From NCBI GenBank assembly GCA_002914805.1, contig JXTB01000133.1:369140-433139 (forward strand): DNA of 64,000 nt, written 5' to 3'. The position numbers were made by a program, and so were the translations under genes. The notes under the pieces were generated by a model that was not told the origin of the DNA, ran no database searches, and saw only the letters and a list, made by a program, of their open reading frames with translations. This document shows, piece after piece, positions 27,118 through 40,100 of the stretch. Source of the DNA: Parasponia andersonii. Its lineage: Eukaryota; Streptophyta; Magnoliopsida; Rosales; Cannabaceae. How positions within the stretch are numbered: the stretch's first letter is position 1; each line of letters opens with the position of its first letter.

Positions 27118-27655
27118 TGTTTGGTGCGCTTTATTGTATTGTATTGTATTGTATTGTGATGTATTGTATTGGATTGTATTATTCTATTATAGTACTATGT
27201 TTGATTTTGCATTTGTATTAAGATGTTGTATTGAAAAGTTAATTTTAAAAAATACCATTTTTGACAATTTACTTAGAAAAATACTATTTTAAAAAATATT
27301 TAGAAAAATACCACTTGTAAAATTACCATTTTTTTTTAAAATTTATCTATGAAAAACCACTTTTAAATATAAATTTAGAAAATACTACTTTTAAAAATTT
27401 ATTTAGAAAAATACCACTTTTGAAAGGGATAAAAGGATGTGAGAGAGAAATTAATAACAGAAAAATGAGATGAGTGGGTTAAAGTTAAAATTATGTAATA
27501 CAGATCTATTATTCTGTATTAGATAATACTCTTCGTATTATATTAAATTTTGATATCGTATTAAACAATATAATACAAAAGTACAACTAAACATAATATT
27601 ATGTTTAATTAATACAATACAGAGTCTTTATATAATGTATCAAATATGACCTAAT
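27118..27655. repeat. Possible MITE with (ATTGT)n end
   Basis: The left side has a pentanucleotide run of ATTGT units at about 27134-27180. The right side has scattered complementary units (AATACAATACAG near 27613, AATACAAAAGTACAAC near 27571). The inside repeats the phrase TTTAGAAAAATACCACTTTT several times. The ends resemble each other only loosely, so the boundaries are a guess. Confidence 0.3.
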
Positions 27656-28555
27656 TAGTTTAGTTTACACGAACTCTCGTTGCAAGGCTCTTTACAAAAT
27701 ATCCTTTATGAATAACAATTTTAGATAACGATATACTTTTAAAACCAGTAGTCTTTTTAAGTCATAAGTCTCAGAAGACCAAATTACAAAAATAGTCTAC
27801 TAAAGAATTTTAAATGGTAGACCTCTTTAATTAACTATGTAGTTTCCTCAAGTTATCCTCTTTACACTTACGTTTCTGTTGTAATTTACGGAAATTGTAC
27901 CATGCATATGCCAACAATAACCGAAATATACTTCCCTTATAAAGATAACCTAAAAATATACTAACCAAATCACTAGATGTACTTATCTAATATTAGCCCC
28001 AACGAACAAAGAAAATGAGCTAAGCATATTTTTGGATTAAAATTATGTACAATCGGATTATACCACGATGCATATCCTTCTTTTCATGAAACATAGCAAA
28101 ACAACACATATTAAACTATTCACACTACAGAAAACTACTAAGAAGTTTTTTCATTTGTTGGAGCAGAAACTCTTTTCTTTCCAGCAACAAATTATACATA
28201 TGTTCAACTGCTCAAACCTATACAATTTCTCTAAAAATACCCAAAATAAAAAGAACTCCAATACTCCTTATCGTTCAACTTCCATATCAAAATAATAATT
28301 ATTGTCGACGAATACACATATTTCAGTTTTTACATCGCAAAGATATATATATTTATAGCTCACTATCCAAAAATAACCAATAGAGAAAAAATCCAAATCA
28401 GGATAAAATTGTTGATAGAGAAAATCCCAAATCCAAAATTTGAAACAAAATCCAGTTAAGTTAGAAATATATCCTAAATCCCAACTAGAGAAAAACCCAA
28501 CCAAAGTCATATAAAACTCCAATTGCCAAAGCATATTAAATCTGAACAGTTAATC

Positions 28556-30735
28556 TGTGACAACCCGTATACTAAAAAAAAGATTTATTTATATTTTATA
28601 AATATTATAAGGATAAAGTAAAGGACTAAAAAGCTCTTTAAAGGTATTTTCTGGGGTTATGTTAGTAATTCACCCATTGAAAAACCCTAGCTCTAATAAT
28701 CTGTTCCATTTTATATTACATTTTATTAAGAAAAAAAAAAGCAGAGAGACAGCTGTACAGTTTTGGAGAAGAAGAAAAAACAAGAAGATAATTCAATTCC
28801 TTTCAATATTAACGTAATTAACTCTAATTTATTGAGTTTGCATACACTAATTAGATTTTGAAGAATTAGAATTGCATGTCTAGGATTAGGATTTTGATTT
28901 GTCTATTAATGATTTATGAACTCTAAGAATTAATTTGATATAGGATGAAATCTATTGATTTTAGGATCCAAATAAGACAAACTTTAAGTGATTTGGATCG
29001 ATAAGGAGAAAATTATGAATTTTTGAGTGTTTGACAAAGGTAGAAAATACAACAATAATTTCAACTAGATTTTCAAGAACTTATATTTGACTGATTGGAT
29101 CAAATTTAGTATAGTTGAAAAGCTTATTGAATAAGCTTTTCAACGATATATAGATTATAAAAGATGGACTTATAATTAAAGAGTTATGACCTATTAAAAT
29201 GAGCATTACGAATTTGAAAAAATCAGAAATTTTCGGCACTTTTAGCAAAACATGGCAGCAGTTTGTTCAGATACATGGAGCCCACTTATGGACCATACAT
29301 CCATATTTGTAGCACTTTTAGGACCCTTATAACTTGTAAAACTTGTGTCCTAAATTTGATAATTTTTAGAGGTGGGTCAGAATTATTATAAATCGTGAGA
29401 AATTGACATTATTGGGAGAAGTATAGAGTTGATCATAGAAGATGCATGGGCATCAGGTAATTATTATTTTTGGTTTAATTAGAATATAATTTTATTGTTG
29501 TGATTCTTATATATTGTTTATGAGATAATAGGTGGTTGAAAAAATGTATTGATTATTTGAGTTAATTAGGCGAAATGAAAGTAATAAATAACCTTTGATC
29601 TTTTTTACTAGTTTTCCTTCTTCAAATATTAAATGTTTTATTTTTTCTGATAAACTTATGTTTATCAAATGTTTTGTTTAAGAATATGATTTCAAGTAAA
29701 CGTATATTTTTGACAATAAGACGTTTGTTGAAAGAAATTTGTTTTATTGAAACATTGTCACTTTTATGAAAAATATTATGATTCTTTCTATAATTGTCTT
29801 TGTACAAAATTATAGATCAAGTATATGATGTTATTATTAAACGTGGTTACATGAAAATTATTTTGAAATGACTATACTATTATAATAAGATAAAAATAAA
29901 ATTGTTTATGATTCATTATTATGAATAAGTATATTGAAATTCTCTTAAGTGATTATGCAACGTGGACCCATTTAACAGGGATTATATATGGACAGTATGT
30001 ACTAAAAGTAGACTTAACTATAAGTGTTAAATATGGTAGATTCAGACTATACTACAGGGGTTAATATTAGCATATTCAGATCTGACTATATAAGTTATTT
30101 GTGGCAGATTCAGATCTAGTCATAGGGATTAAGTATGACCATAGTTACCAAAAATTGCTGAGAAGTATACTTGAAATTGGCATTGACTAAATGAGATTCG
30201 AAAGGACAAATTTTGAAGCTTATTACTTGATTTTGTTAAATTGTTTACTAAACAACTTGATTTGATTATTTTCAAAAGTATTAATTTCTGAAAAATATTT
30301 GTTAATGATTTTGGGTTATATATGTTTGATTTAACTGGTTAAGAATGTTACCGATTGCTTATTGAGTTTCTAGCTCAACCTTTTATCTTTCTTCCCATGT
30401 TTTAATAATCGTTAATTAAAAAGTTGACTAAGGAAGAACTTGTTTAGTAGTAACTGAGATGTATGGTTCAAACAGAGAAATTTATTCTTGATTCAGAAAA
30501 TATAAAGACTCGAAAGGTTAATCGTTATGAATTTATTAGATTACAGTTTGTGTTTTATATAGTTAATTTCTAGTATTTGGGAGTTTTATAAGATTATCGA
30601 GTTTTTCACGATTTATAAATATTTATTAGAGTTTAATTTTTCTTTATTTTGTGATTTATGAATAGATGCATTGCATGTTTATAATACTTTGCCTTATAGA
30701 TATGCAGCGTATGTCCTCGGAAATAGGGCGTGAAA
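28556..30735 (+). mobile_element. LTR-like block, possible solo LTR of a Ty3/gypsy element
   Basis: Starts TGTGACAACCCGTATA-like and ends near CGGAAATAGGGCGTGA, the usual opening and closing style of long plant gypsy LTRs. Inside are features common in such LTRs: AAACCCTAGCTCTAAT in the leader part, and a palindrome-like AAAAGCTTATTGAATAAGCTTTT near 29120. Near 30030-30125 there are imperfect direct repeats of a phrase with TTCAGATCTGACTAT or TTCAGATCTAGTCAT. No coding region flanks it on either side. Target-site duplications were not found, so the exact edges are uncertain. Confidence 0.4.
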
Positions 30736-31573
30736 TAATCATCACATACAATCAATTATCTCATAATTTAGCCCAAAAAAAATCTTATAATTTATAAATA
30801 TACTTCATAGTTTATATGCCATAACGAACAATTCATCATGCGAATAATAAGGACATTCAAACTTCAACTTGGTAGTATTTGATTTTGACCAAAGGAACTA
30901 TTTCAAACTTTTTGACCGTCTACGTATTATATTGGCCTGCTCAGGTTAATAAACAATTATAAAACAAGAGCACTAGTAATAAATAAAGCTTTCCAAAAAG
31001 CTTAGCTAAACAGTCAAGTAAGCCACGAAAAAGACCGTTATTCTTAATTGATGAATTATACTTTGCTCTACCTATATGTTAATTATATGATGGAATCCTT
31101 TCTTTTTTAATGAAATGTATGCGGTGTAATCTTTGAAACCAAATTCCAACACGATTTCCTAACCATTTTACCGACTAGGTCGTAATCTTCTAAAATACCA
31201 CTTTTCTTTAGTCAAAATAATTGTAAGACCGCACATGCACAGAAGTCATATATTGCCTTTTTTATATCAGTGTTACTCCAGCTCACCAACCTCTAGTAGT
31301 TGTCTTCTTTTAATTTCCACTTACCACTAAATATAACTAATGATTCACCAGTTTTCAACTTCTAATACTTTTCCTCTTCTTTTTTTCTGTCCTCATGAGC
31401 GTCAGTCATGCATCTTTTTACATTTTTTTCTCCCAAAACCAGGACTGATTCAAAATTTTACGACGAGTCTTGGGTATCCAAACAGCTTGGGAAACGAATA
31501 TCATCACATTATCTATTTAGTACTTATGTGTATAATCATAAGCTCTGACACGTATATATATATATCTTAAGCT
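30736..31573 (+). other. Upstream region of the BAT1-like gene
   Basis: Mixed AT-rich sequence ending in CACGTATATATATATA just before the permease start codon. Presumably contains the promoter; no single core element stands out. Confidence 0.35.
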
Positions 31574-33980
31574 ATGGGTTCCGAAGAGGAAGGACATGTT
31601 GGGATTACGTATCGAACGGTTTTGGAAATGGACTCTGGTGAAAAGCGTCTCAATGAGCTTGGATACAAGCAAGAACTGAGAAGAGAGATGGTTATAATTT
31701 ATAACATATATTTATCACTTCGTTTCTTAGCTTAGCTAGAAGTACTTATATATTACCAATCTGTCGATGTGCATATTTTTTTAGGTCTCTGCTTTGAATG
31801 AGGGAAATCCAATACTTGTATTTGTGACTTGTTTTATTTTGTGCAACGTAGTACAGAATCTGATGAAGACACTTGCCATAACATTTTCATGCATGTCAGT
31901 GTTTACCGGAACACCTCTGTACGGGCAAAGCCTACGATATGCCGGTCCTGCGAGCTTGTTATGGGGTTGGGTGGTCGTCACTTTCTTCACGTGGTTCGTC
32001 GGGATTGCCATGGCCGAGATCTGCTCCTCTTTCCCTGTACGTACGCACATGTTTCATGTTGCAGCATTTCTACATAACTACAGTATACAAAACTCAGCAT
32101 ACGTTTAGAAACTTCCTACTTCAGAAACTACTTAATAAACTATAGCATCACAAGAACAATATATCCTAGCTTAAGAATCAAATGACTATCACATTGAACA
32201 GACGACAGGTTCTCTTTACTTCTGGGCCGCCCATCTGGCTGGACCCAAATGGGGGCCGTTTGCATCCTGGTGCTGTGCTTGGCTCGAGACCATCGGGGTT
32301 ATATCTGGAATAGGTGCTCAGGTATGCATATGCCCTGCGTTTTAAATTTCTTTAAAACGTCTAATCATTAAGCAATGAAAATGATGTCACGCCATTCAAG
32401 ATATTTGTTTTGTGATTTTCGTTTTTAGGCATATTCGGGATCACAAGCACTACAGATGATCATTCTTTTGTCGACTGGAACAAACAAGGGTGGAGGCTAC
32501 TTCGCCCCAAGGGGCGTGTTCTTGTGCATGTATATGGGCCTAACCTTCATCTGGGCGGTGCTTAACACCTTTGCCTTGCGAGTAATAGCTTTTCTCAACA
32601 TCATTTCAATCTGGTGGCAGGTTTCCCTTTCTACTTAATCTTTTGGTTTCTCGATCTTCTTTACAGTATAATCAATCATATTGCTCTTCTTCCTGGTAAA
32701 GCAAATTTAGCTGCTTTTTTTATTTTCTTATTCAAGTAAAACTTAGACGCTAATAGAATGCTGAATCAAATGATGTACGCAGGTTATTGGTGGTTTGGTT
32801 GTGATCATAATGCTTCCTCTAGTGGCGCAGCCAACACAACGTGCTTCTTACGTTTTCACCTACTTTCAAACATCTCCCCAGTCGACTGGAATATCCAGCA
32901 AACCTTATGCAGTGATTCTGTCCATACTCCTCAGCAATTACTGTCTGTACGGATATGATGCAGCAGCTCATCTTACTGAAGAAACCAAAGGTTCAGATAG
33001 AACTGGTCCTACAGCAATTCTATCCACAATCGGGATTGTATCTGTTTTTGGTTGGTTTTACACGCTAGCTCTTACTTTCAGCATTCAGGTATGCCTCAAA
33101 AGCTGTTACTGAATTTCTTTAATGAAAAAAAAAAAAAAAAGTTTAAGCTAAATCTATTTCATTGATTCAAATGAAACCTGTAAGTTCTAATGCAGGATCT
33201 GGAGTACCTTTACGATCCAAACAACGAGACTGCAGGTGCCCTTGTACCGGCACAGATAATTTATGATGCCTTCAAGAGGAGGTTTCACAGTTCCACCGGA
33301 GCCATAGTTTTCATGTGCATCATCTGGGGTTCTTTCTTCTTTTGTGGACTATCTGTAACCACCACCGCTTCCAGAGTAGTAAGAAAGACCAGATAACACT
33401 TGCCAGAAATCTACAATTTCATAACAGAAATATCAGACAAGTGACTTTCTATTCTAATCAATTGTAGGTTTATGCTTTATCAAGGGATAGGGGAATTCCA
33501 TTTTCAGCCACATGGAGAAAAGTACACCCAAGGAACAAGGTTCCGATAAATGCAGTGTGGCTCTGTGCAGCCATAGCCATGCTTCTGGGACTGCCGATCT
33601 TGAAACTGGACGTGGTCTTTACAGCTATCATTTCTGTGAGCACAATTGGGTGGGTCGGAGGCTATGCTGTGCCAATCTTTGCAAGGATGGTAATGGCTGA
33701 AAAGCACTTCAAACCAGGACCTTTCTATCTGGGTAAAGCAAGAAGACCAATTTGCTTAGTGGCCTTCTTGTGGATATGCTATACCTGTTCAGCCTTCTTG
33801 TTGCCTACGATCTACCCTCTTCGGTGGAAAACTTTCAATTATGCACCAGTAGCTCTAGGTGTTTGTTTGACACTCATAATGCTTTGGTGGGTCTTGGATG
33901 CAAGGAAATGGTTTAAAGGACCAGTACGGAACATTGACTTACAAACGGATATTAGGGGGTTCTGTCACACCTCAGAGTAA
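31574..33980 (+). CDS. BAT1: Amino-acid permease BAT1-like (GABA/amino-acid transporter)
   Basis: An APC-superfamily transporter with about 12 predicted membrane helices; the Arabidopsis relative moves amino acids and GABA across mitochondrial or plasma membranes. Exons: 31574-31690, 31857-32036, 32202-32321, 32429-32620, 32783-33088, 33196-33378 and 33468-33980. All are phase 0 with GT-AG introns, giving 536 aa. The start follows from MDSGEKRLNELGYKQELRRE. Family motifs are GIAMAEICSSFPTTGSLYFW, YDAAAHLTEET, ALSRDRGIPF and PGPFYLGKARRP, with an ending KWFKGPVRNID followed by a short divergent tail. Exon 2 was started at 31857 (NLMKTLAITFS), matching TLFKTLAISFS of relatives. FTGTPLYG lacks one residue found in relatives (FTGITPLYG). 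Intron 1 has a weak GTTATA donor. No stop or frameshift seen. Confidence 0.93.
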
Positions 33981-34171
33981 AATTCGAAAGAAAGGAAAGG
34001 TTATTCTCATGTAAACTGATCGGTAGAAGTAACCCGGTCAACTATAGTTTATTCTAGTCAAGAGTAAGAGTCATAATCTACATAATATACTAATATCCCA
34101 AAAGCCAATCTCAAGAACAATAATGAGTAGCATTGGGATACGTACATTTTAATGTGATGCTGGTTCTAGAT
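33981..34171. other. Short convergent spacer between BAT1-like and SECA2
   Basis: Only 191 bp separate the two facing stop codons, so the 3' UTRs very likely overlap as complementary transcripts. Confidence 0.7.
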
Positions 34172-37100
34172 TCATGATAAAAATATCTCTTGGGATTCCA
34201 TTGGGGAAGACCAATACTGCAAGAGTGATTCTACAGTTAGCCTTCGAGTTGTGCTAAGCATTGATATGAAAAATCGACAACCATCAATTTTGTATTCTTC
34301 GAGGGGATTCCTGTGCCCAAAACTTCTTACATTCACCTGCCAGTTAAAACACGTAAGTTGTTGAACTGAAATGCCAAATGAATCTAAATACATAAAAAAC
34401 AAAAGGATACCGCTGAATTCAGCCTGTTCATGTTTATCAGATGATCCCTCCAAAAAGAATCTAGAGTCTTCACAAGCACTGCTTTCTGCAATCAAACAAA
34501 TATTTCGGGATCAAAAGAAACAGGATGACAAAACTAAATTAGAAAGTATGCAGAACAACTATCAGTAGGTTATTCCTGGAACAAAGATGCATAAAGTAAT
34601 CATTGCTTAATGCTTGTAAGGGCCTGTTTGACATTAAAGAATGATAGGTAGAAGAAATGAAGTGAACAGAGAGAAAAACTCTGTATTTTTTCTAAAACAA
34701 AAATAAGTTAAAGCCATAGGACTTATATAGGTATTTCTGGGCAGCAAGCAGTTGAACCAATCGCATAAAACATAGAGTAACAATTCCCATAAAATCTGCC
34801 AGCAAACTACCCTAAAACATAGAGCAAAAAGTTCCACAAAGTAAGGCAACAATCTGTCATAAAACAAGTAGCAAACAGTCTCAAAAAATCAGGAAAAAGT
34901 AGTTTGAAAAATAAAAGAAATAAAGGCCATAAAACTATAAAAAATCAGACTTTCAGCTCTCTCCCTCAAGTTTGGAATAAATGTTAATCATTCTAAGCTT
35001 GGATATCAATTCTTCAAACTTTATTCTCGTAAGAGCTTTTGTGAGGATGTCAGCCACATGAAGGTGGATTGGAGTATGAATTAAATTCAAGATCCCTTCT
35101 TCCACTTTTACTTTGATAAAATGACGATCTAATTCCACATGTTTAGTCTAATCATGATGAACAAGATTTTTAGCAATACTGATAGCAACTTGATTATCAC
35201 AAAACACCATCATAGGTTTGTCTGTTGGAATTCTCAGTTCCTTAAGAAGTCTTCTCAACCACATTCCTTCACAAATACCTTGAGCTTAATGTTACGCCTT
35301 TCATTTGGCTCCCAAAATTTAAATGTTGCTGCTCATGCTCTAAGATCTTCTATATATACTACTCACTCAAACGGATAGAGGGCGCCCTAGAACGTGGTAG
35401 ACACTTCTAGAATGATCAAGAGAGGTCTTGGCCTGCTAAAAGACTCTAGATGGCTACTAAATTGTAGAAGGCTCTAGACGAGACCGAATGGTACTAGATG
35501 GTTTTAATGGTCTTAGAAGCTCCTAAAATGATTTGGAAGAGCCAAAATAGTGGGTGAACTTCCTAAAAAGATATAAGTCATGCTTGTTCTAGATTTCTCT
35601 ATGTAAATATCTTTGCAGATATTACTACTTTATTTGGGTATATTCTAGACCTTTTGTAAGATCATGCCACTTGACACGATCAAAACCCTTGATTGGTTTA
35701 GGTTTTGTCTATATGAAGGACCGCTTGAGTTCATTTGTACACAAGTCCCATTTGTGAGAGTTGTAAGCATTCTAAGAGTAATACAAAACCTTCATTCACT
35801 CAAACTCTCTTATCCTTTGCCACTTTATCTCAAAGCTTACTCTAAGTCCTTTTCTTGAGTGTTGGTAGGCTGACTTAGTGCGACGGACTGTACTAAGTGC
35901 CGCACGATTGTCTAGTCTAAGGCTAGGATCGTGACAGCGTGGTATCAGAACTTTGGTTACTCGTTTTATCTTGGTAGTTCTATTGTCTATATGAAGACCA
36001 TGGCTGCAACTCCCGACCCCATTGAAGTTGGTACTTCTGAACTTGGGCGTGATGAAGGGAAGGAGGGTGCTACCTGCGGCAAGTCGAGGGACGTGATGAC
36101 TAACTTCGAGGCTAGAGTGTCCCGACTAGAGTCCAATTTGGGCATGTTTTGTAAGCGAGTAGACGATCTAGATGGCCGTTGTGACGATTTGGAAACCGAA
36201 AAAGCAGAGATCCACAGCGGTATCAAAGATGCGCTTGGTGGGCTAGAGGCCGACTTAAGGCGTGAGATCGAGTCCCTTCATTCGGAGATTGTCAAGGTAC
36301 GAGATCTCTTCCAAAGAAAACTCACTAATATTTTACTTAGAATAGATGAGATAGGTGGTGATCTTGCTTTGTGCAAGCGAGCACTGGCCACGGGGGTGAC
36401 CACCACCACAACCATTGAGGCAAGGAAAGTCGAGGTACCTAAACCAAAGACCTTCAATCGTACTCGAAGCAATACTTTAAGGCCGCCGGTGTGACGGACG
36501 ACGCTGGTAAAATTCGTAATACTGCCTTGCATCTAACCAATACCGCTGTGCTATGGTGAAGGCGGAGACACGGGGAGATGCAACGAGTGGTGTACACTAT
36601 AGCCACCTTCGATGATTTCAAGAGAGAACTTAAGACGCAATTCTTCCCTGAGAATGCCGAAGAGGAGGCGAGAGGCCGTCTTCGCCGCTTTAAACAATCT
36701 AGCAATGTTAGAGACTACTTGAAAGAGTTTACCACATTCTTGCTCGAAGTTCCTGACATTTCAAATAAAGATGCTCTATTCTTGTTCATGGATGGTCTTC
36801 AGAATTGGATCAAGTTAGAGCTCAAGCACCGTGGTGTCCAAGACTTGGCTGATGCTATTGCTGTAACCGAGAGCCTTGTTGATTACTCTACCAACAAGGA
36901 CCCTTCTAAGGCCCAAGACAAGAAGGGTGGTGGAGCAAAGAGTGTGAGAGAGCAAGCAAAAGGAGGAAAATAGAACAAGGATAGTTCCTCCTACAAGCAC
37001 AAGTACAAGAGTAAGAAGAAGGAAGATTGTGACTTCTCCAAGCCCAAGTGTTTCCTTTGTGATGGGCCACATTAGGCACACGAGTGTCCTAAGAAGAAAG

Positions 37101-40100
37101 CTCTCAACGCTTTGATTGCCCGACCACTCCAAGGCATATGAGCTTCACACAGATGCCTCTGACTTTGCAATTGACGGAGTACTAATACAAGAAGGGCGTC
37201 CTATTGCTTATGAAAACCGCAAGCTCAATGACACCGAGAAACGTTACATGGTGCAAGAAAAAGAAATGACTGCCATTATCCATTGCCTACGGGTATGGTG
37301 ACACTACTTGTTGAGCACTCACTTTACATCATGACTGACAATGTAGCCATAAGTTACTTTCAAACTCAGAAAAAGTTGAGTTCCAAGCAAACTTGGTGGC
37401 AAGAATTCTTGATAGAATTCGATTATAGGCTTGAATACAAGCCTGGAAAAACCAATGTGGTGGCGGATGCCCTAAGTAGAAAGGCAAAGCTGGCCGCCTT
37501 AAGCAGGCCTGATAGCAACTTGATGGAGAAAATCGAAGAAGGGCTAGAACATGATGTTCTTGCAAAGAGCCTGCTGTCTCTAGTGAAGGAAGAAAAGACG
37601 AGACACTTTTGGCTGAGCAACGGACTTCTCTATGCCAAAAGAAATCGACTCTATATGTCTACGTGGGGGAACTTAAGAAAAGATCTTATCAAAGATTGCC
37701 ACGATTCCTTGTGGGCTAGTTATCCAGGTCAGAAACGCACTCTTGCTCTTATCAAATCTATCTACTATTGGCCTCAATTGAGAAATGATGTCGAAGCCTA
37801 TGTGCGAACTTGTATTGTGTGCTAACAAGACAAGGTAGAACAACAATCACCGGATGGATTGTTGGAACCTCTCCTCTTTTCTGAGAGGTCGTGGGAGAGT
37901 GTTTCCATGGACTTTATTACTAGCCTGCCTAAGTCGGAGGGCTTTGGTAGCATTATAGTGGTAGTTGATCGCTTCAGCGAGTATGTCACCTTCATACCTG
38001 CTTCATCCGATTGTCTCACCGATGAGACCGTACGTCTCTTGATGAAGCATGTCGTGAAGCTCCGGGAAGTCCCGTCGAACATTGTAAGTGACTGCGACTC
38101 TCGGTTCACGGGAAAGTTTTGGACAAAATTATTCAAGTTGATGGGTTCGGACTTGAATTTTTCTACTAGCTTTCACCGCCAAAGTGATAGCCAGACAGAG
38201 AGGGTGAACGCCTTGTTGGAGCTATATTTGAGGCACTTTGTGAGTGCCAACCAAAAAGATTGGGCAAAACTACTTAATGTAGCCCAATTCTCCTTTAACC
38301 TCCAAATAAGCGAGTCTACGGGCAAGAGTCCTTTCGAGATAGTCATGGGTCAACAACCTATAACTCCACATGCCTTAGCGACAAATTACGGTGGGAAGAG
38401 TCCAGCAACATTCAACTTTGCTAAGGCATAGCATGAACAAGTGGAGTTGGCTAGGGCGTATTTGAATAGGGCTTCTAAAAGAATGAAAAAGTGGGTCGAC
38501 AAAAAGAAGAAGCATGTTGAGTACCAAGAGGAGGATTTAGTTCTTATCAAGCTATTGCCCTAACAATTCAAAATCTTAAGGAAGGTGCAAACAGCATTGG
38601 TGCGCAAAGCGTGTGGGTAAGGTCTCCTACAAGCTTCAGCTCCCTGCCAAGTTAAAGATTTTCCATGTCTTCCATGTTCGCATGCTAAAACCCTAACATG
38701 GAGATGAAGAAAATCCTTCAAGGGGCGAGTCCAAAAGGGCTCCTACTGCAGTGGTAACCTCTTTTGATAAAGATGTGGAGTGTATTCTAGCGATCGCTTG
38801 ATTCGTCGATGTGGTGTTCCTAATTATCAAGAATACCTAGTGAAATGGAAGAATTTGCCCGAGGCTGAGGCTAGCTGGGAGCATAAGGATGCCTTATGGC
38901 AATTCAAAAACCATATCGGGCGGTTCAAAGTCGATGGCACGACGGGGATGTCACGAACTAGAGTGGGAGAGAGTGTTACACTCTGCTCATTTGGCTCCCC
39001 AAAATCCAAATGTTTCTGCTCATGGATCTAAGATCCTTTATATGTACTACTCACCCAAACGGATAGAGGAAGGCACTAGAACGTGGTGAACAATTTTAGA
39101 ATGATCAAGAGAGGTCTTGGCTGTGCTAGAAGACTCTAGATGGTGCTTCTAAATCCTAAAAGGCTCTAAATAAGGCGGGATGGTACTAAATGGGTTGGAA
39201 CGGTCCTAGAAGCTCTTAAAATGACTTGGAAGAGCCAACATAGTGTGTGAACCTTCTAGAAGGATCTAGGTCATGCTTGTTCTAGATTTCTCTATGTAAA
39301 TATCTTTGTAGATATTACTACTTTATTTGGGAATATTCTAGACCCTTTGTAAGATCATGCCACTTGACACGATCATAACCCTTGGTTAGTTTAGGCTTTG
39401 CCTATATAAAGGACCGCTTGGGCTCATTTGTAAACAAGTCTCATTTGTGAGAGTTGTAAACATTCTAAGAGTAATACAATGTCTTCATTCACTCAAACTC
39501 TCTTCTTATCCTTTGCCACTTTATCTCAAAACTTACTCCAAATCTATTTTTTGAGTGTTGTTAGGCTGACTTAGTACGACGGACTGTACTAAGTGCCGCA
39601 CGATTGTCTAATCTAAGACTAGGGTCGGGACATTAAGCTCAAAATTCTGCTTCAGCACAACTTCATGCAACAACAGACTGTTTCTTATTGCGCCAAGTGA
39701 CGAGATTTCCCCAAACATAAGTACAATAGTCCGTTGTCGACCTTCTATCAGTAACCAAACTTGCCCAATCTGCATTTGCAAAAATCTCCACTTTCTTATT
39801 TATTCATTTTCTGAAAAATATATCCTTCCCAGGAGTTATTTTATTTTTAAGTACGAAGAATTCTGTTGACATTTTTAAGATGATCTTCATTAGGCTTGTT
39901 TATAAACTGACTCACCACACTGACTGAAAACCCAATGTCAAGCCTTGTATGGGATATGTAGATGAGTTTACCAACCAGACGTTAATATCTTCCAGTGTCA
40001 ATTGGAGAACTGTCTTCTTAGAAACCAAGTTTGTAGTTCAAGTCCATTGGAGTATCTGCAGGTTTGCATCCCAACATACCGGTTCCTTTTAAGTAAATCT

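Larger units (their letters stand above)
24761..28555. other. AT-rich intergenic DNA, no gene supported
   Basis: Includes the second copy of a 34-bp sequence also found at 20769 (see 25004), a copy of the dispersed family at 26205, and a pentanucleotide-containing repeat at 27118. The small frames show no motifs. Confidence 0.45.
35290..39632 (+). mobile_element. Ty3/gypsy chromovirus nested in copia-1
   Basis: LTRs at 35290-35936 and 38974-39632, both TG...CA (TGTTAC...GACA). Primer-binding site TGGTATCAGAAC at 35940-35951. Flanking TTAA at 35286-35289 and 39633-39636. Inside are gag, RNase H, integrase and a chromodomain. Protease and reverse transcriptase are missing: the gag zinc knuckle at about 37050-37090 runs directly into RNase H at about 37130. 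It therefore cannot be autonomous. Confidence 0.87.

Noticed and set aside
27038..27292. Frame with repeated Ile-Val-Leu-Tyr-Cys over the ATTGT run
   Set aside because: It is a translation of the pentanucleotide repeat.
31794..32108. Long plus-strand frame MNEGNPILVFV... across the BAT1-like exon 2
   Set aside because: Only the part from 31857 matches the permease. The first 21 codons are intron read-through, and the frame after 32036 runs into intron 2.
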